In this document: positions 8,408 to 17,621 of the stretch, in pieces
Layout of the letters: each line of letters begins with the position of its first letter
How positions within the stretch are numbered: position 1 is the first letter of the stretch
NCBI GenBank assembly: GCA_910589665.1
Contig: CAJUTR010000018.1
Coordinates: forward strand, 1-58,432
Direction of reading: 5' to 3'
Origin: an uncultured Eubacterium sp.
GTDB taxonomy: Bacteria > Bacillota > Clostridia > Lachnospirales > Lachnospiraceae
Length of the DNA stretch: 58,432 bases
Notes under the pieces: generated by a model
What the model saw: the letters and a program-made list of their open reading frames with translations, nothing else
Told to the model about the DNA's origin: nothing
Database searches by the model: none
Made by a program: the position numbers and the translations under genes

Positions 8408-9946
8408 TTACCCTTTTTTAGGGCGGCGATTTTTCTTTTGTTCCAAATAGATTTCCTGCATTTTTTGCCGATCCATTTTTCCGTTCGCAGTCAGCGGGAG
8501 CTGATCGGTCTGTACAATGGCGTTTGGCAGCATATATCTAGGCAGCCGTTCCTTCAGGGCAGCGGTTAGATGCTTTTTGTCCGTATCGCCTGCATAAAAT
8601 AGTACGATCTTGTTGTTTTCTTTTATGTAAAGGCAGCAGCATGTCGTCACTCCGTCAATTCGTCCAGCGTCGGCTTCGATCTCACCCAGTTCGATGCGGT
8701 GCCCCATATGTTTGATCTGATGGTCCTCGCGTGAAATGAACATGAGGTTACCGTCCTCATTCCAGCGTCCAATGTCGCCCGTGTGATAGATGCGCTGTGG
8801 ATAAAAAGGCGTTAATGGGTTTTGGGTAAATACTTCTGCTGTTTTTTCCGGATTGTTGTAATAGCCGTGTGTCAGGCATGTGCCGGAGATACATATTTCG
8901 CCGTTTTCGCCTTTTGGTACTTCTTTTCCCTCTTGATCGAGCAGATAAACCCTTGTATTTTTAAATGGTTTTCCAATAGGGATGGATTCCGACTCCTGAA
9001 AGAGGCGGTCTGCGTAATAATAGCAGCTCATGCCGGTGGCCTCTGTCGGCCCGTATAAATTGTAAAACCTCGCGTGGGGAAGTGTTTCTTTCCAGCGGTT
9101 AAACTGCTGGATCGGAAAAACTTCGCTGCCAAAAGCGATCGTATGTAAGTATTCCGGTTTTATAACGTCGAATGTTCCGAATGTGGAAATCATCGTCAGC
9201 GCCGATACGACCCAGCAGATCGTATTTATTTTATGTTCATTTAAATATTCCACCAGTTTTACGGGAATGGCAAACTGTTCTTTGGGAATGAGCCATGTCA
9301 TGGCGCCGTATTTTAAGGTGGGATAGATTTCTTTCATACAGGCGTCTAGATAGAGCGGCGTCTGATTTCCAAATACGGTATCTTTGCTAAATGGAAGGGC
9401 TTCCGTCAGGCTCTCGATATAGTCGATCACGCCTCGGTGGTGTCCGACAACTCCTTTTGGTATACCGGTTGAGCCAGATGTAAACAGAACATAAATGGGA
9501 TCCTCATCCAGGGAATTTTCTCGTATCCGTGCCAATTTTTCATGATCCAGCGGGAATGATATACATTCTTCATAGGAAAAGGATCTTCCTGAGAAATCGA
9601 GTTCGCTTACTTTGTCACATGTACTTTCATCATAGATCAGATATTTTGCTTTCGTATTTTCCAATATAAGTTCGATCCGGCGTCTAGGCATTTCCTCATC
9701 AATTGGCACATAATAGCAGCCGGCATAGATGACGCCGAAAAATGCTGTCAGCGTCTCGGGTGAGCGTTTCATGTATACGAAAACAGGCTCATGAGCTGCC
9801 TGATATGATGCGAGATGGCAGCCGATCTGTTGCGAGCGCTTGCTGACTTCACCAAAAGATAGGGCGGACGTATCATCGGCAAAAGCTATTTTGTCTGGTA
9901 CCCGTTCTGCCGTCTGCTCCAAATATTCCAAAACATTTGTCTGCAT
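8408..9946 (-). CDS. DltA-like amino-acid adenylation enzyme with altered substrate pocket
   Basis: A stand-alone ANL-superfamily adenylation domain. Numbering from the longest frame, it has the phosphate loop FTSGSTGIPKG (159-169), YGPTEAT (302-308), YHTGDIG (about 391), the hinge region DHQIKHMGHRIE, and the C-terminal catalytic lysine in TANGKMDR. It would activate an amino acid with ATP and load it onto the adjacent carrier protein. Asp205 (YLDACMKEIYP), the amino-group contact of DltA, is kept. The position of the D-Ala-selecting Cys (DltA FCGE) is Gly277 (FGSE), and the Val after GPTEAT is Gly309. The pocket is probably larger than for D-alanine. I place the start at the second ATG, 12 bases after GGAG; the first ATG (9958) abuts GGAG directly. 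Confidence 0.8.
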   Translation of the reverse strand: MQTNVLEYLEQTAERVPDKIAFADDTSALSFGEVSKRSQQIGCHLASYQAAHEPVFVYMKRSPETLTAFFGVIYAGCYYVPIDEEMPRRRIELILENTKAKYLIYDESTCDKVSELDFSGRSFSYEECISFPLDHEKLARIRENSLDEDPIYVLFTSGSTGIPKGVVGHHRGVIDYIESLTEALPFSKDTVFGNQTPLYLDACMKEIYPTLKYGAMTWLIPKEQFAIPVKLVEYLNEHKINTICWVVSALTMISTFGTFDVIKPEYLHTIAFGSEVFPIQQFNRWKETLPHARFYNLYGPTEATGMSCYYYADRLFQESESIPIGKPFKNTRVYLLDQEGKEVPKGENGEICISGTCLTHGYYNNPEKTAEVFTQNPLTPFYPQRIYHTGDIGRWNEDGNLMFISREDHQIKHMGHRIELGEIEADAGRIDGVTTCCCLYIKENNKIVLFYAGDTDKKHLTAALKERLPRYMLPNAIVQTDQLPLTANGKMDRQKMQEIYLEQKKNRRPKKG

Positions 9947-9983
9947 GTCGCATTTCATCTCCGATTCATTTTTCTATCTTATC

Positions 9984-10012
9984 AGTATAGCATAATTTGC
10001 AGAAATTCGCAA
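9984..10012 (-). promoter_or_regulatory. Promoter of the dlt-like operon
   Basis: On the minus strand, TTGCGA and TATACT are separated by 17 bases. The -10 ends about 25 bases before the first possible start codon of the adenylation gene. The spacing is ideal; the -35 matches consensus at four of six positions. Confidence 0.6.
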
Positions 10013-10040
10013 CTTTCGCTGTTGACTCCTCTTCATAGTA

Positions 10041-10075
10041 CAAAAGATGCTCCCCGTATGCCAGGGAACATCTTT
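10041..10075 (-). terminator. Probable terminator downstream of glgB
   Basis: The minus strand reads AAAGATGTTCCC, an 8-base loop, then GGGGAGCATCTTTTG. This is a 12-bp stem with one wobble followed by a short T run, located about 20 bases after the glgB stop and before the dlt-like promoter. Confidence 0.6.
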
Positions 10076-10094
10076 ATGTGTCAGTTCGTGCCAT

Positions 10095-12353
10095 TTATTT
10101 GTAATCATATTCTAAAACAACGACAGAAAGCGGCGGAAGATAGCATTCGATTTCGTATTCTGTCCCCTGCGCCTTCTTTCTGTTCCTGCCTTTTTTTGTG
10201 GATCCTTTTTTCTTAGCTGTGATCGGATCAGCGTTCATCCTGCCCTGTCCGCCGTATTTTACATCGTCGGAATTGAGAATTTCGGTATATTTACCTCCGC
10301 ACGGTGCTTTTACCCGGTACTTTTCGTGAGCAACCGGTGTGAAGTTCAGGATAAATAAAAGCTGCTTTGTCTTCGTTTTCCCTCTGCGGACAAATGCGAC
10401 CGTACTCGACTCCGGTCGGGAACAATCCATCCATTCAAATCCCATGACATCGCTGTCGTTGTAGTAGAGGGCGCTGTGATCCCGATATAAGTGGTTGAAG
10501 TCTTTGATATACTGTTGGATACCCTGATGAGGTTTCTCATCGAGCAGATACCAGTCCAGACTCCGCATCTCGCTCCATTCCCGCTGCTGGGCAAATTCCT
10601 GTCCCATAAAGAGGAGTTTCTTTCCGGGATGGCCGTACATAAAGCCAAATGCCGCTTTGAGCGCTGCGTATTTATCCTCGGTCAGCCCCGGCATTTTGTT
10701 CAGGAGAGAACATTTGCCATGAACGACTTCGTCGTGGGAGAGTACGAGGATGTATTTTTCGCTGAGGTGGTAGGTGAGGCTGAAACAAAGCTGGTCGTGG
10801 TGGAACTGTTTAAAATAGGGGTCTAACTTCATGTATTCCAGAAAGTCATTCATCCAGCCCATGTTCCACTTAAAGGAGAATCCAAGTCCGCCATTTTTTA
10901 CCTGCTTCGTTACGTCGGGCCATGCCGTAGATTCTTCCGCGATGATATACGCATCTGGATGCGATTGTTCCATAACGCTGTTTAGGTGGCGTAGGAATTC
11001 AACAGCCTCATAGTGTTCATTGCCGCCGTCCTTATTTGGGAGCCAGTCTCCATCCTGCTTTCCGTAATCCAAATACAGCATTGAGGCAACGGCGTCGACA
11101 CGAAGTCCGTCAATATGGAATTTCTCGATCCAGAACAGCGCATTTGCGACGAGGAAGTTCTGGACTTCCAGCCTGCCGTAATTAAAAATGTAAGTTCCCC
11201 AGTCCGGGTGTTCCCCGCGACGGCGGTCCGGGTGTTCGTAAACGGCTTTTCCATCAAAGTTTCCTAGACAATGCGCGTCTTTAGGAAAATGCGCTGGTAC
11301 CCAGTCGAGAATGACTTCAATGCCCCGTTTGTGCATTTCATCGACAAAATACATAAAATCGTGCGGTGTCCCGTAGCGGCTGGTCGGTGCGTAGTAACAG
11401 CCGACCTGGTATCCCCAGGAGCCATCAAACGGATATTCTGATATTCCCATCAGTTCAATGTGCGTGTAACCCATTTCTACAACATAATCACCGAGCATAT
11501 CCGCTAGTTCACGGTAGGAATAGAAACCGTTATCATCATCTTCTATCCGTTTTTTCCACGAGCCGAGATGTACTTCATAAATGGACATCGGATTTCGCTC
11601 TCGGACTTCGCGTGTCTTTGTGCCATGATCCTTCATGTAATCGGCATCACCCCATTCATATCCCTCGAGCGAGGTTACGACTGAGGCATTTCCTGGTCGT
11701 ACTTCCGCATAGTTTCCGTATGGATCAGTTTTATACATCAGTTCTTTGCTGCGGGTTGTGATCTGATATTTGTAAATGCTTCCTTCTGTAACGCCCGGTA
11801 TAAAAAGTTCGTAGACGCCAGTTGGACCTAAAAGCCGCATCGTGTGGAGCCGGCCGTCCCACATGTTGAAACTGCCGACGACACTTACGCTTCTGGCGTC
11901 CGGAGCCCAAACGGTAAATCTCGTACCAGTCACACCGTTTATCGTTTCTACATGTGCGCCCATTTTATCAAAAATCTTATAATGCTTACCCTCCCCAAAA
12001 ATATAGCAGTCAAAATCAGAAGTCTGAGGTTCAAACTGGTAGGGATCAGCCGTCTCGATCACATCTTCCGGAGAATATTGGATTCTGACCCGATAATCTT
12101 TCAGTTGTTTTGACTTTGTTTTGATCTCCAGTCCGAATAATCCTAGTTCGTGATCCAGCTCTTCCATCTCATATGTTTTGTCGCCGTCGACATTTGTGAT
12201 CCATACAGTCTGGGCAGCGGGTCGTCTTACGACAAAAAACTGTGTATCAAGATACATGTGGACACCGAGCAGATCCTGAGGGGCGTTTAGAACGCCTTCG
12301 TCCATTTCTTCGATCAGTGCTGGGTTCATCCACTCTTTTAAAAGTTCGTTCAT
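10095..12353 (-). CDS. glgB: 1,4-alpha-glucan branching enzyme GlgB
   Basis: This GH13 enzyme introduces alpha-1,6 branches into glycogen. Residues about 25-115 form an N-terminal beta-sandwich domain, 140-235 a CBM48 domain (FTVWAPDARSVSVVGSFNMWDG), then the GH13 barrel. Catalytic regions are visible: DWVPAHFP, GLRVDAV with nucleophile Asp420, IIAEES with acid/base Glu473/474, and SHDEVVHG with Asp541. At 752 residues it is longer than many bacterial GlgBs because of the extra N-terminal module and a Lys-rich insert near the C terminus (KKKGSTKKGRNRKK). It is downstream of the phosphoglucomutase gene by 18 bases, which makes a glycogen-synthesis operon likely. Confidence 0.95.
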   Translation of the reverse strand: MNELLKEWMNPALIEEMDEGVLNAPQDLLGVHMYLDTQFFVVRRPAAQTVWITNVDGDKTYEMEELDHELGLFGLEIKTKSKQLKDYRVRIQYSPEDVIETADPYQFEPQTSDFDCYIFGEGKHYKIFDKMGAHVETINGVTGTRFTVWAPDARSVSVVGSFNMWDGRLHTMRLLGPTGVYELFIPGVTEGSIYKYQITTRSKELMYKTDPYGNYAEVRPGNASVVTSLEGYEWGDADYMKDHGTKTREVRERNPMSIYEVHLGSWKKRIEDDDNGFYSYRELADMLGDYVVEMGYTHIELMGISEYPFDGSWGYQVGCYYAPTSRYGTPHDFMYFVDEMHKRGIEVILDWVPAHFPKDAHCLGNFDGKAVYEHPDRRRGEHPDWGTYIFNYGRLEVQNFLVANALFWIEKFHIDGLRVDAVASMLYLDYGKQDGDWLPNKDGGNEHYEAVEFLRHLNSVMEQSHPDAYIIAEESTAWPDVTKQVKNGGLGFSFKWNMGWMNDFLEYMKLDPYFKQFHHDQLCFSLTYHLSEKYILVLSHDEVVHGKCSLLNKMPGLTEDKYAALKAAFGFMYGHPGKKLLFMGQEFAQQREWSEMRSLDWYLLDEKPHQGIQQYIKDFNHLYRDHSALYYNDSDVMGFEWMDCSRPESSTVAFVRRGKTKTKQLLFILNFTPVAHEKYRVKAPCGGKYTEILNSDDVKYGGQGRMNADPITAKKKGSTKKGRNRKKAQGTEYEIECYLPPLSVVVLEYDYK

Positions 12354-12371
12354 TTATCTTATACTCCTTTG

Positions 12372-14102
12372 TCAGTCTGCGAAAAGGTCTTTTACGACGG
12401 CAGCAAGTTCGGATGATTTTTTCTCTGCATCGTCCATATTGTCGCCGACTACGCCGAAATAGATTTTTATTTTTGGCTCCGTTCCCGAAGGACGTACGCA
12501 GAGCCAAGCATCAGAAGTAAGTTCAAAATACAGAACATTGGACGCGGGAAGTCCGGTCTTTCGTTCTTCTCCGGTGCGAAGGTCTTTGATCACATCTTTT
12601 TCGTAATCCCTCATAGCGGTCACTTCGTAATTTCCAAACGATGCCGGCGGATCTGCCCGAAGCCCGTCCATCGTGGATTTGATCTTTGCCAGTCCTTCGA
12701 TCCCCTTATGTGTAATAGAAACGACTTCATCTTTATAATAACCATATTTTTCGTACATATCAATCATGGCATCCCACAGCGTCTTGCCGCGTTTTTTGTA
12801 ATAGGCGGCAGCTTCGCACAATGCCATCGAAGCTACGATTCCGTCCTTGTCCCTGGCATGGGTTCCGATCAGGCAGCCGTAACTTTCTTCAAAGCCAAAT
12901 AAGTACTCACCTTTACCTGTGTTCTCGGTCTTCAGTATCTCCCTTCCGATCCACTTAAACCCGGTGAGGCACTCTACGACATTGATATGGTAGTGGGCAG
13001 CGATCGCATCGACGAGATTGGTCGTCACGATCGTTTTTACAAGCATTCCGTCTTTGGGAAGTTCTCCGTTTAAGGCTAGACGCTGTCCGATCTCGTAATC
13101 AGCTAAGAAGGATCCGGACATATTTCCTGTGAGACAGATATAATCGCCCGATTTAGTGTCCTTTACATAAACGCCGAGACGGTCGGCATCCGGATCTGTC
13201 GCTAACACGAGGTCGGCATCTTTTTCTTTTGCCAGTTTTAAGGCGAGTTCAAAAGCTTCTTTGGCTTCCGGATTCGGGTATCCTACGGTTGGAAACTCTC
13301 CGTCTGGAAGTTCCTGTTCTGGTACGACAAATACATTGGTAAAACCGAGTTCTTTTAATACCCGGCGAACTGGAATATTTCCCGTTCCGTGAAGCGGCGT
13401 GTATACGATTCTTAGATCTTTTTCTACTTCTTTGATACAATTTGGATGAAGAACATTCTTCTTCAGTTCTTCCATGTAGCGGTCGTCGATGGCAGCGCCG
13501 ATCGTCTCATACAGACCGGCTTTTTCCGCGTCTTCCCGGCTCATGGTCTTTACGGTCGAATAGTCGGTGACGGCTTTTACTTCATCCATGATCCCCGTAT
13601 CATTTGGCGGTGTGATCTGTGCTCCGTCCTCCCAGTAAACTTTGTAGCCATTGTATTCTGGTGGGTTGTGGCTCGCTGTAATGTTAATGCCTGAAATACA
13701 GCCGAGTTCGCGAACCGCAAAGGACAGTTCCGGCGTTGGGCGGAGGCTTTCAAAAACATAAGCTTTGATGCCGTTGGCAGCAAGGCAGCAGGCCGCTTCG
13801 TCCGCGAATTCTGGAGACATGCGGCGGGAATCGTAGGCAATCGCCACGCCCTTTTTCTGTCCGTCCTGTTTGATTATGTAGTTGGCAAGTCCCTGTGTCG
13901 CTTTTCTGACCGTATACATATTCATACGGTTTGTTCCAGCGCCAATAATCCCCCGTAAGCCGGCCGTACCAAATTCAAGGTCCGCGTAAAAGCGTTCTTT
14001 GATCTCTTGTTCGTCCCCTTCAATACGTTTCAGCTCTTCCTTCGTCTCCTCATCGAAATAAGGATTTTCAAGCCACTCCTTATAATTTTCCATGTAATCC
14101 AT
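12372..14102 (-). CDS. pgcA: Alpha-phosphoglucomutase / phospho-sugar mutase
   Basis: It interconverts glucose-6-phosphate and glucose-1-phosphate, feeding glycogen and cell-envelope sugars. The 576-residue length and motifs fit the PgcA branch of the alpha-D-phosphohexomutases: phosphoserine loop GINITASHNP (Ser144), metal loop ATDPDADR (about residue 300), sugar-binding loop GFEESYG (about 404) and phosphate loop RPSGTEPKIK near the C terminus. AAAGGAGG precedes the start. It sits upstream of glgB and downstream of a PEGA lipoprotein gene, all leftward and closely spaced. Confidence 0.93.
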   Translation of the reverse strand: MDYMENYKEWLENPYFDEETKEELKRIEGDEQEIKERFYADLEFGTAGLRGIIGAGTNRMNMYTVRKATQGLANYIIKQDGQKKGVAIAYDSRRMSPEFADEAACCLAANGIKAYVFESLRPTPELSFAVRELGCISGINITASHNPPEYNGYKVYWEDGAQITPPNDTGIMDEVKAVTDYSTVKTMSREDAEKAGLYETIGAAIDDRYMEELKKNVLHPNCIKEVEKDLRIVYTPLHGTGNIPVRRVLKELGFTNVFVVPEQELPDGEFPTVGYPNPEAKEAFELALKLAKEKDADLVLATDPDADRLGVYVKDTKSGDYICLTGNMSGSFLADYEIGQRLALNGELPKDGMLVKTIVTTNLVDAIAAHYHINVVECLTGFKWIGREILKTENTGKGEYLFGFEESYGCLIGTHARDKDGIVASMALCEAAAYYKKRGKTLWDAMIDMYEKYGYYKDEVVSITHKGIEGLAKIKSTMDGLRADPPASFGNYEVTAMRDYEKDVIKDLRTGEERKTGLPASNVLYFELTSDAWLCVRPSGTEPKIKIYFGVVGDNMDDAEKKSSELAAVVKDLFAD

Positions 14103-14136
14103 CTTTGTTCCTCCTTTATTTTAAATTTGGTAATTT

Positions 14137-15444
14137 CTATCCTACAGCATAATTTTCTAAATCCGGAAAGCTCCATGCGATGTCTTTGCTGTCATTTACG
14201 GTTTTCATTGTATAGCTCTTAGTTTGCAGTCCAGACATGGAAAGTGTGATCGTGACAGTGCCGATCTTTTTTGGAAAACTGCACGGCGCCACGCCTTTGT
14301 ACGTGCCGTCCATATATACGCTGGCTCCGATTGGCGCGCTGACCGTGATCGTATGCTGGTTGTCATACTGGTCGGATACGTTCTGGTCATTTTCGGAATC
14401 CTGTCTGGAAACGGTAGTGTCGTCGGTATCGTCTGTTACATCTGTATTTTCGTCTGTAAGGCTGATCCGCACCGTAGGACTTGCTGACTGCACGTCGATG
14501 ATACCGATATACGGCGTATAACCCTCGAGAATAACCCGGAGGGAATGTTTTCCATATTTTAATGATACAGGCTTGGAATAGTCTGTTAATGATCCATTTA
14601 CATATAACTCTGCGCCGACTGGATCGATATCAAAGACGACTTGTCCTGTATGGGGCGCCAGAGTCTTGAATTTTGACATATCTAGTTTAAACTGTTTATT
14701 TCGTTCGATCGTTACGGTGCTGCTTCCGGTATAATCCCCGTTTTTCATCGTCACCTCGTAGGTACCTTCTGGTACGGGAACAAGCATCTTTTCCGTGACA
14801 GGAAGAATCGCAACGCCGCCGACCGTCATCGTGCCCCCGATAAAATCAGTATATTTCTTCGGTTTGAGATAACCGTGTCCTTTTGTGACGACGATGGAAT
14901 AGGCTTTTCCTTTGACCCCGCGGAACGTCACTTCGTCGGTTGGTGAGATTTCCTGTACGTGGATTGGTTCGCCATCAGAAAACGCAGTAAATCCGCTGCC
15001 ATAGCGGTATTTAACCCCGTTTACTTCGAGATTTCCGGCGTCGGGATCTGCCGCCAGGCCTGTGACCCTCTCATATTCTAATATGTCTGCGCTCAACTGT
15101 AATTTTGAAAGCTTTTTTGTCTCGGGGTTCTGGTATACATCTAGAACTTGTCCAATCTCAAGAGATTCCGACGAAATCTGCTTGCCATTTTTCGTCAAAA
15201 TCTCTGTCCCGCCACTGTACGTACAGACGGATTCTTCTTCAAAGGCGGTGTTGTAAAAACTAATCGTTTTATTTTGTGTATCTATTTTTTTTATGACGCC
15301 GACGAAGTCTCTTCCCCTATCATAAGTAAGGGACGCGTTTGGACTGTCGGTCGCAGTAGGCTGACGGTTCTTTTTGCCGCACCCAGATACTAGGATGCAC
15401 ACCGCAATCATGGCTACTGCCCATTTGTATATCGTATGATTCAT
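14137..15444 (-). CDS. PEGA-domain lipoprotein
   Basis: A 435-residue exported lipoprotein with lipobox LVSGC (Cys22). Residues about 45-215 form beta-rich domains of unknown function. Two PEGA-type domains follow, around 260-320 (VVFDIDPVGAELYVNGS...HSLRVILEGY) and 365-425 (ITVSAPIGASVYMDGTYKG...TITLSMSGL), separated by an Asp/Thr-rich linker. PEGA domains are small surface beta-sandwiches thought to bind wall or S-layer components. A TATACT box on the minus strand (15475-15480) lies upstream with no good -35. It is 34 bases before the phosphoglucomutase gene, but no functional link to glycogen is evident. Confidence 0.85.
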   Translation of the reverse strand: MNHTIYKWAVAMIAVCILVSGCGKKNRQPTATDSPNASLTYDRGRDFVGVIKKIDTQNKTISFYNTAFEEESVCTYSGGTEILTKNGKQISSESLEIGQVLDVYQNPETKKLSKLQLSADILEYERVTGLAADPDAGNLEVNGVKYRYGSGFTAFSDGEPIHVQEISPTDEVTFRGVKGKAYSIVVTKGHGYLKPKKYTDFIGGTMTVGGVAILPVTEKMLVPVPEGTYEVTMKNGDYTGSSTVTIERNKQFKLDMSKFKTLAPHTGQVVFDIDPVGAELYVNGSLTDYSKPVSLKYGKHSLRVILEGYTPYIGIIDVQSASPTVRISLTDENTDVTDDTDDTTVSRQDSENDQNVSDQYDNQHTITVSAPIGASVYMDGTYKGVAPCSFPKKIGTVTITLSMSGLQTKSYTMKTVNDSKDIAWSFPDLENYAVG

Positions 15445-15510
15445 GCCGCACCTGCTTTATTAAAAGATATTATTAGTATAGCACGGAATTGTAAAAACTT
15501 CCACCCATTT

Positions 15511-16482
15511 CTAGCGCCCACTCAAAAATTCTTCCCTGCGTTTTTCCAAGCTTCTTACGTCTTTTAATTTTTCTAAACTTTTGGCAGAAAGCCAGGATTT
15601 CTTTTTATTCATATAGTGGTTCATCAGTTTCCAGTATTTTTCGGGATATGCCAGTATAATGTAGATCAGCTCCAACTGTTCCCCGGTAAGCGTATTTGCC
15701 TGATCATAGCCATCCAGAACAGCTTCTCCCGCCTGTCTGTTCCAGCTATTTTTTTCTAACGTTTTTCTCATAAAATACGTTACGTCTAAAAGCGGGATGC
15801 CATATCCGGTTTTTTCAAAACCGATCGTTGCCGTGCCGTGTCCGGTCATGATCAGGTTGTGATAATTGTAATCCCCGTGGCATATGTCGTTTAACGGTCC
15901 GGCTATTTTTTGATAATAGGAACATTGTTCCAGGCGGTTTGCCGCTTCGCACGCTTTTTCATAGTACTCACGAAAACAATTGATGGCATATATTTCAAAC
16001 TCGCTTTTTCGTTTTTTATTCTTCATGTAAACATGGACTCGTTTCAATTCCCTATTATGTTTGTGAAATTGTTCCAGAAGACCACTTTGTTCCCCCGCTC
16101 CGGATTCAGGTAATGAAAAGCCGCGCAGCGCTTTGTGAAGAGTACCCAGGTTTTCTCCAGCTGCTGTCAGGCAGTTTTTGGACTTTAAGTCACATTCATC
16201 TCCAGAGAACCAATGGTAGAGTACAAATTTTTCACCTGTTTCCAACTCGGTAACCGGTTCGCCGTCTTTATTTGGCACGACATCATTGATCATAGAAAAG
16301 CCATGCTGGATCAAATGCTGTTTGACCCGGTTTTCTATTTGAAAGTGACTGCCTATGGTTTCGTATTCCCTCAGCAATTTAGGACCTGTATTTGTCTCTA
16401 ATATCCAGCCTCCGCGGGAACGGTACCGTTTGCGAACGGTCAGGCCATAGCTGGCGATCGCCGTTTCCTGTTTATCCTCCAC
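15511..16482 (-). CDS. CotS-like spore-coat kinase-fold protein, metal-binding Asp replaced
   Basis: A 323-residue protein of the CotS/aminoglycoside-phosphotransferase fold. The catalytic-loop motif is present as CHGDYNYHNLIMTG (near residue 200). The following metal-binding motif, normally IDF or IDL, reads IGFEK, so the magnesium Asp is Gly. A later Asp (LLDVTYFMRK) is kept. It may therefore be a pseudokinase, or use an unusual metal site. CotS relatives are recruited to the spore coat. The start is GTG, with GAAGGAGGGG 5 bases upstream. The next gene upstream is the sporulation-type YtvI homologue, which supports a sporulation role. Confidence 0.8.
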   Translation of the reverse strand: MEDKQETAIASYGLTVRKRYRSRGGWILETNTGPKLLREYETIGSHFQIENRVKQHLIQHGFSMINDVVPNKDGEPVTELETGEKFVLYHWFSGDECDLKSKNCLTAAGENLGTLHKALRGFSLPESGAGEQSGLLEQFHKHNRELKRVHVYMKNKKRKSEFEIYAINCFREYYEKACEAANRLEQCSYYQKIAGPLNDICHGDYNYHNLIMTGHGTATIGFEKTGYGIPLLDVTYFMRKTLEKNSWNRQAGEAVLDGYDQANTLTGEQLELIYIILAYPEKYWKLMNHYMNKKKSWLSAKSLEKLKDVRSLEKRREEFLSGR

Positions 16483-16539
16483 TTACACCCCTCCTTCATG
16501 CAATTACATTCTATGAGGGCTGGGGGTAAACTATGCCTG

Positions 16540-17547
16540 TCAGACCCGGATTTTTGTTTCTGCCACCGTTTTTAAAATGGTGAGGCCGATCGGCCCAAGG
16601 ATGATGCCTCCCAGTCCGAACAGTTTTATGCCCACATAGACAGCAATAAGGACGTAAAGCGGCTTTAGACCCATCTCTTTTCCCATCAGCCGGGGTTCCA
16701 TGATTTCCCGCAGAAGAAGGGTGATGACGTAAAACGTGATCAACACGGCTCCGTGAAAAAAATTTTTTTGCACGAGCTCGATCACGGCCCAAGGGATGAG
16801 TATGCTGCCGCTCCCGAATATGGGAAACGCGTCCACGATACCGATCGTAATGCCAAGAAGGATGGCGTAAGGGTTGCGGATGATGAAAAGACCGGCGGCG
16901 CTTACGGCGGCTACAAGAAAAATAATGATCCCCTGTGCTTTTAAATAGGCAAATCCTGCGGTTTTTAATCGTTTCACGTACGGCATAAGGCTACGGTATT
17001 TCAAAGAACTGTCGCGGTCAAAGGAAATGAGGAGGGTGGCCATGATAAATACGATAAAGCCGGCGCCCCATTCCCCTAGTGTCACGAGCATTTTCGGGAT
17101 ACATCCCGTAAGCTTCGGCAGATATACCTGCGAGATCCTTCCGTCCATATCAGAAAGGCTGTTTTCCATCCAGAGATAGGTTTCACCTGAACGCAGTCCC
17201 AGCAGGTTATCTACGCCCCCGCAGGCGCGTTCACAAAAACGGGCGCATGTGCCTACGTGTGCCGGCGCGTTTTTTAATATTTCTGTCAGCTGGCCGATAC
17301 AGATATATCCGATATAAAATAAAAAGCTTCCGATGGCTCCGAGGAATAAGAGGATGATCAAAAGAGAACAGATCTTTTCATTGATGTGGCAGCTCTTATG
17401 TAGTTTCTGGACTACAGGCTGGGTAAGTTTGGCAAATACAAATGCAAAAACAAAGGGAACTACCAAAGGGAGAAGAAAATAAAAGCTCACGTAAACCACT
17501 CCGGCAGTTCCTAATATGATCAGTACATTTTTCCATTTTTTACTCAT
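16540..17547 (-). CDS. YtvI-like / AI-2E transporter family membrane protein
   Basis: About 335 residues with seven to eight hydrophobic segments in the AI-2E transporter (UPF0118) pattern: two N-terminal helices, a cytoplasmic helix (LTQPVVQKLHK), a central soluble region with three cysteines (CARFCERACGG), and a C-terminal helix cluster with GIVDAFPIFGSGSILIPW and GLGGIILGPIG. In Bacillus and Clostridia this subgroup is annotated as sporulation integral membrane protein YtvI; the transported substrate is unknown. The start at 17547 is chosen for AAAGGAG 8 bases upstream; an in-frame extension to 17619 lacks a ribosome binding site. It lies between the CotS-like gene and the response regulator. 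Confidence 0.85.
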   Translation of the reverse strand: MSKKWKNVLIILGTAGVVYVSFYFLLPLVVPFVFAFVFAKLTQPVVQKLHKSCHINEKICSLLIILLFLGAIGSFLFYIGYICIGQLTEILKNAPAHVGTCARFCERACGGVDNLLGLRSGETYLWMENSLSDMDGRISQVYLPKLTGCIPKMLVTLGEWGAGFIVFIMATLLISFDRDSSLKYRSLMPYVKRLKTAGFAYLKAQGIIIFLVAAVSAAGLFIIRNPYAILLGITIGIVDAFPIFGSGSILIPWAVIELVQKNFFHGAVLITFYVITLLLREIMEPRLMGKEMGLKPLYVLIAVYVGIKLFGLGGIILGPIGLTILKTVAETKIRV

Positions 17548-17621
17548 CTTGTGTTTCTCCTTTCGCCGTATGCTTGAAGTTGTTCCTGTCAAACTAGTAT
17601 TGGCAAAAAGCAAAAACAATA

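Noticed and set aside
8408..9946. Naming the adenylation gene dltA
   Set aside because: Gene order fits, but the D-Ala-selecting Cys is missing and a racemase is in the operon, so D-alanine specificity is not supported.
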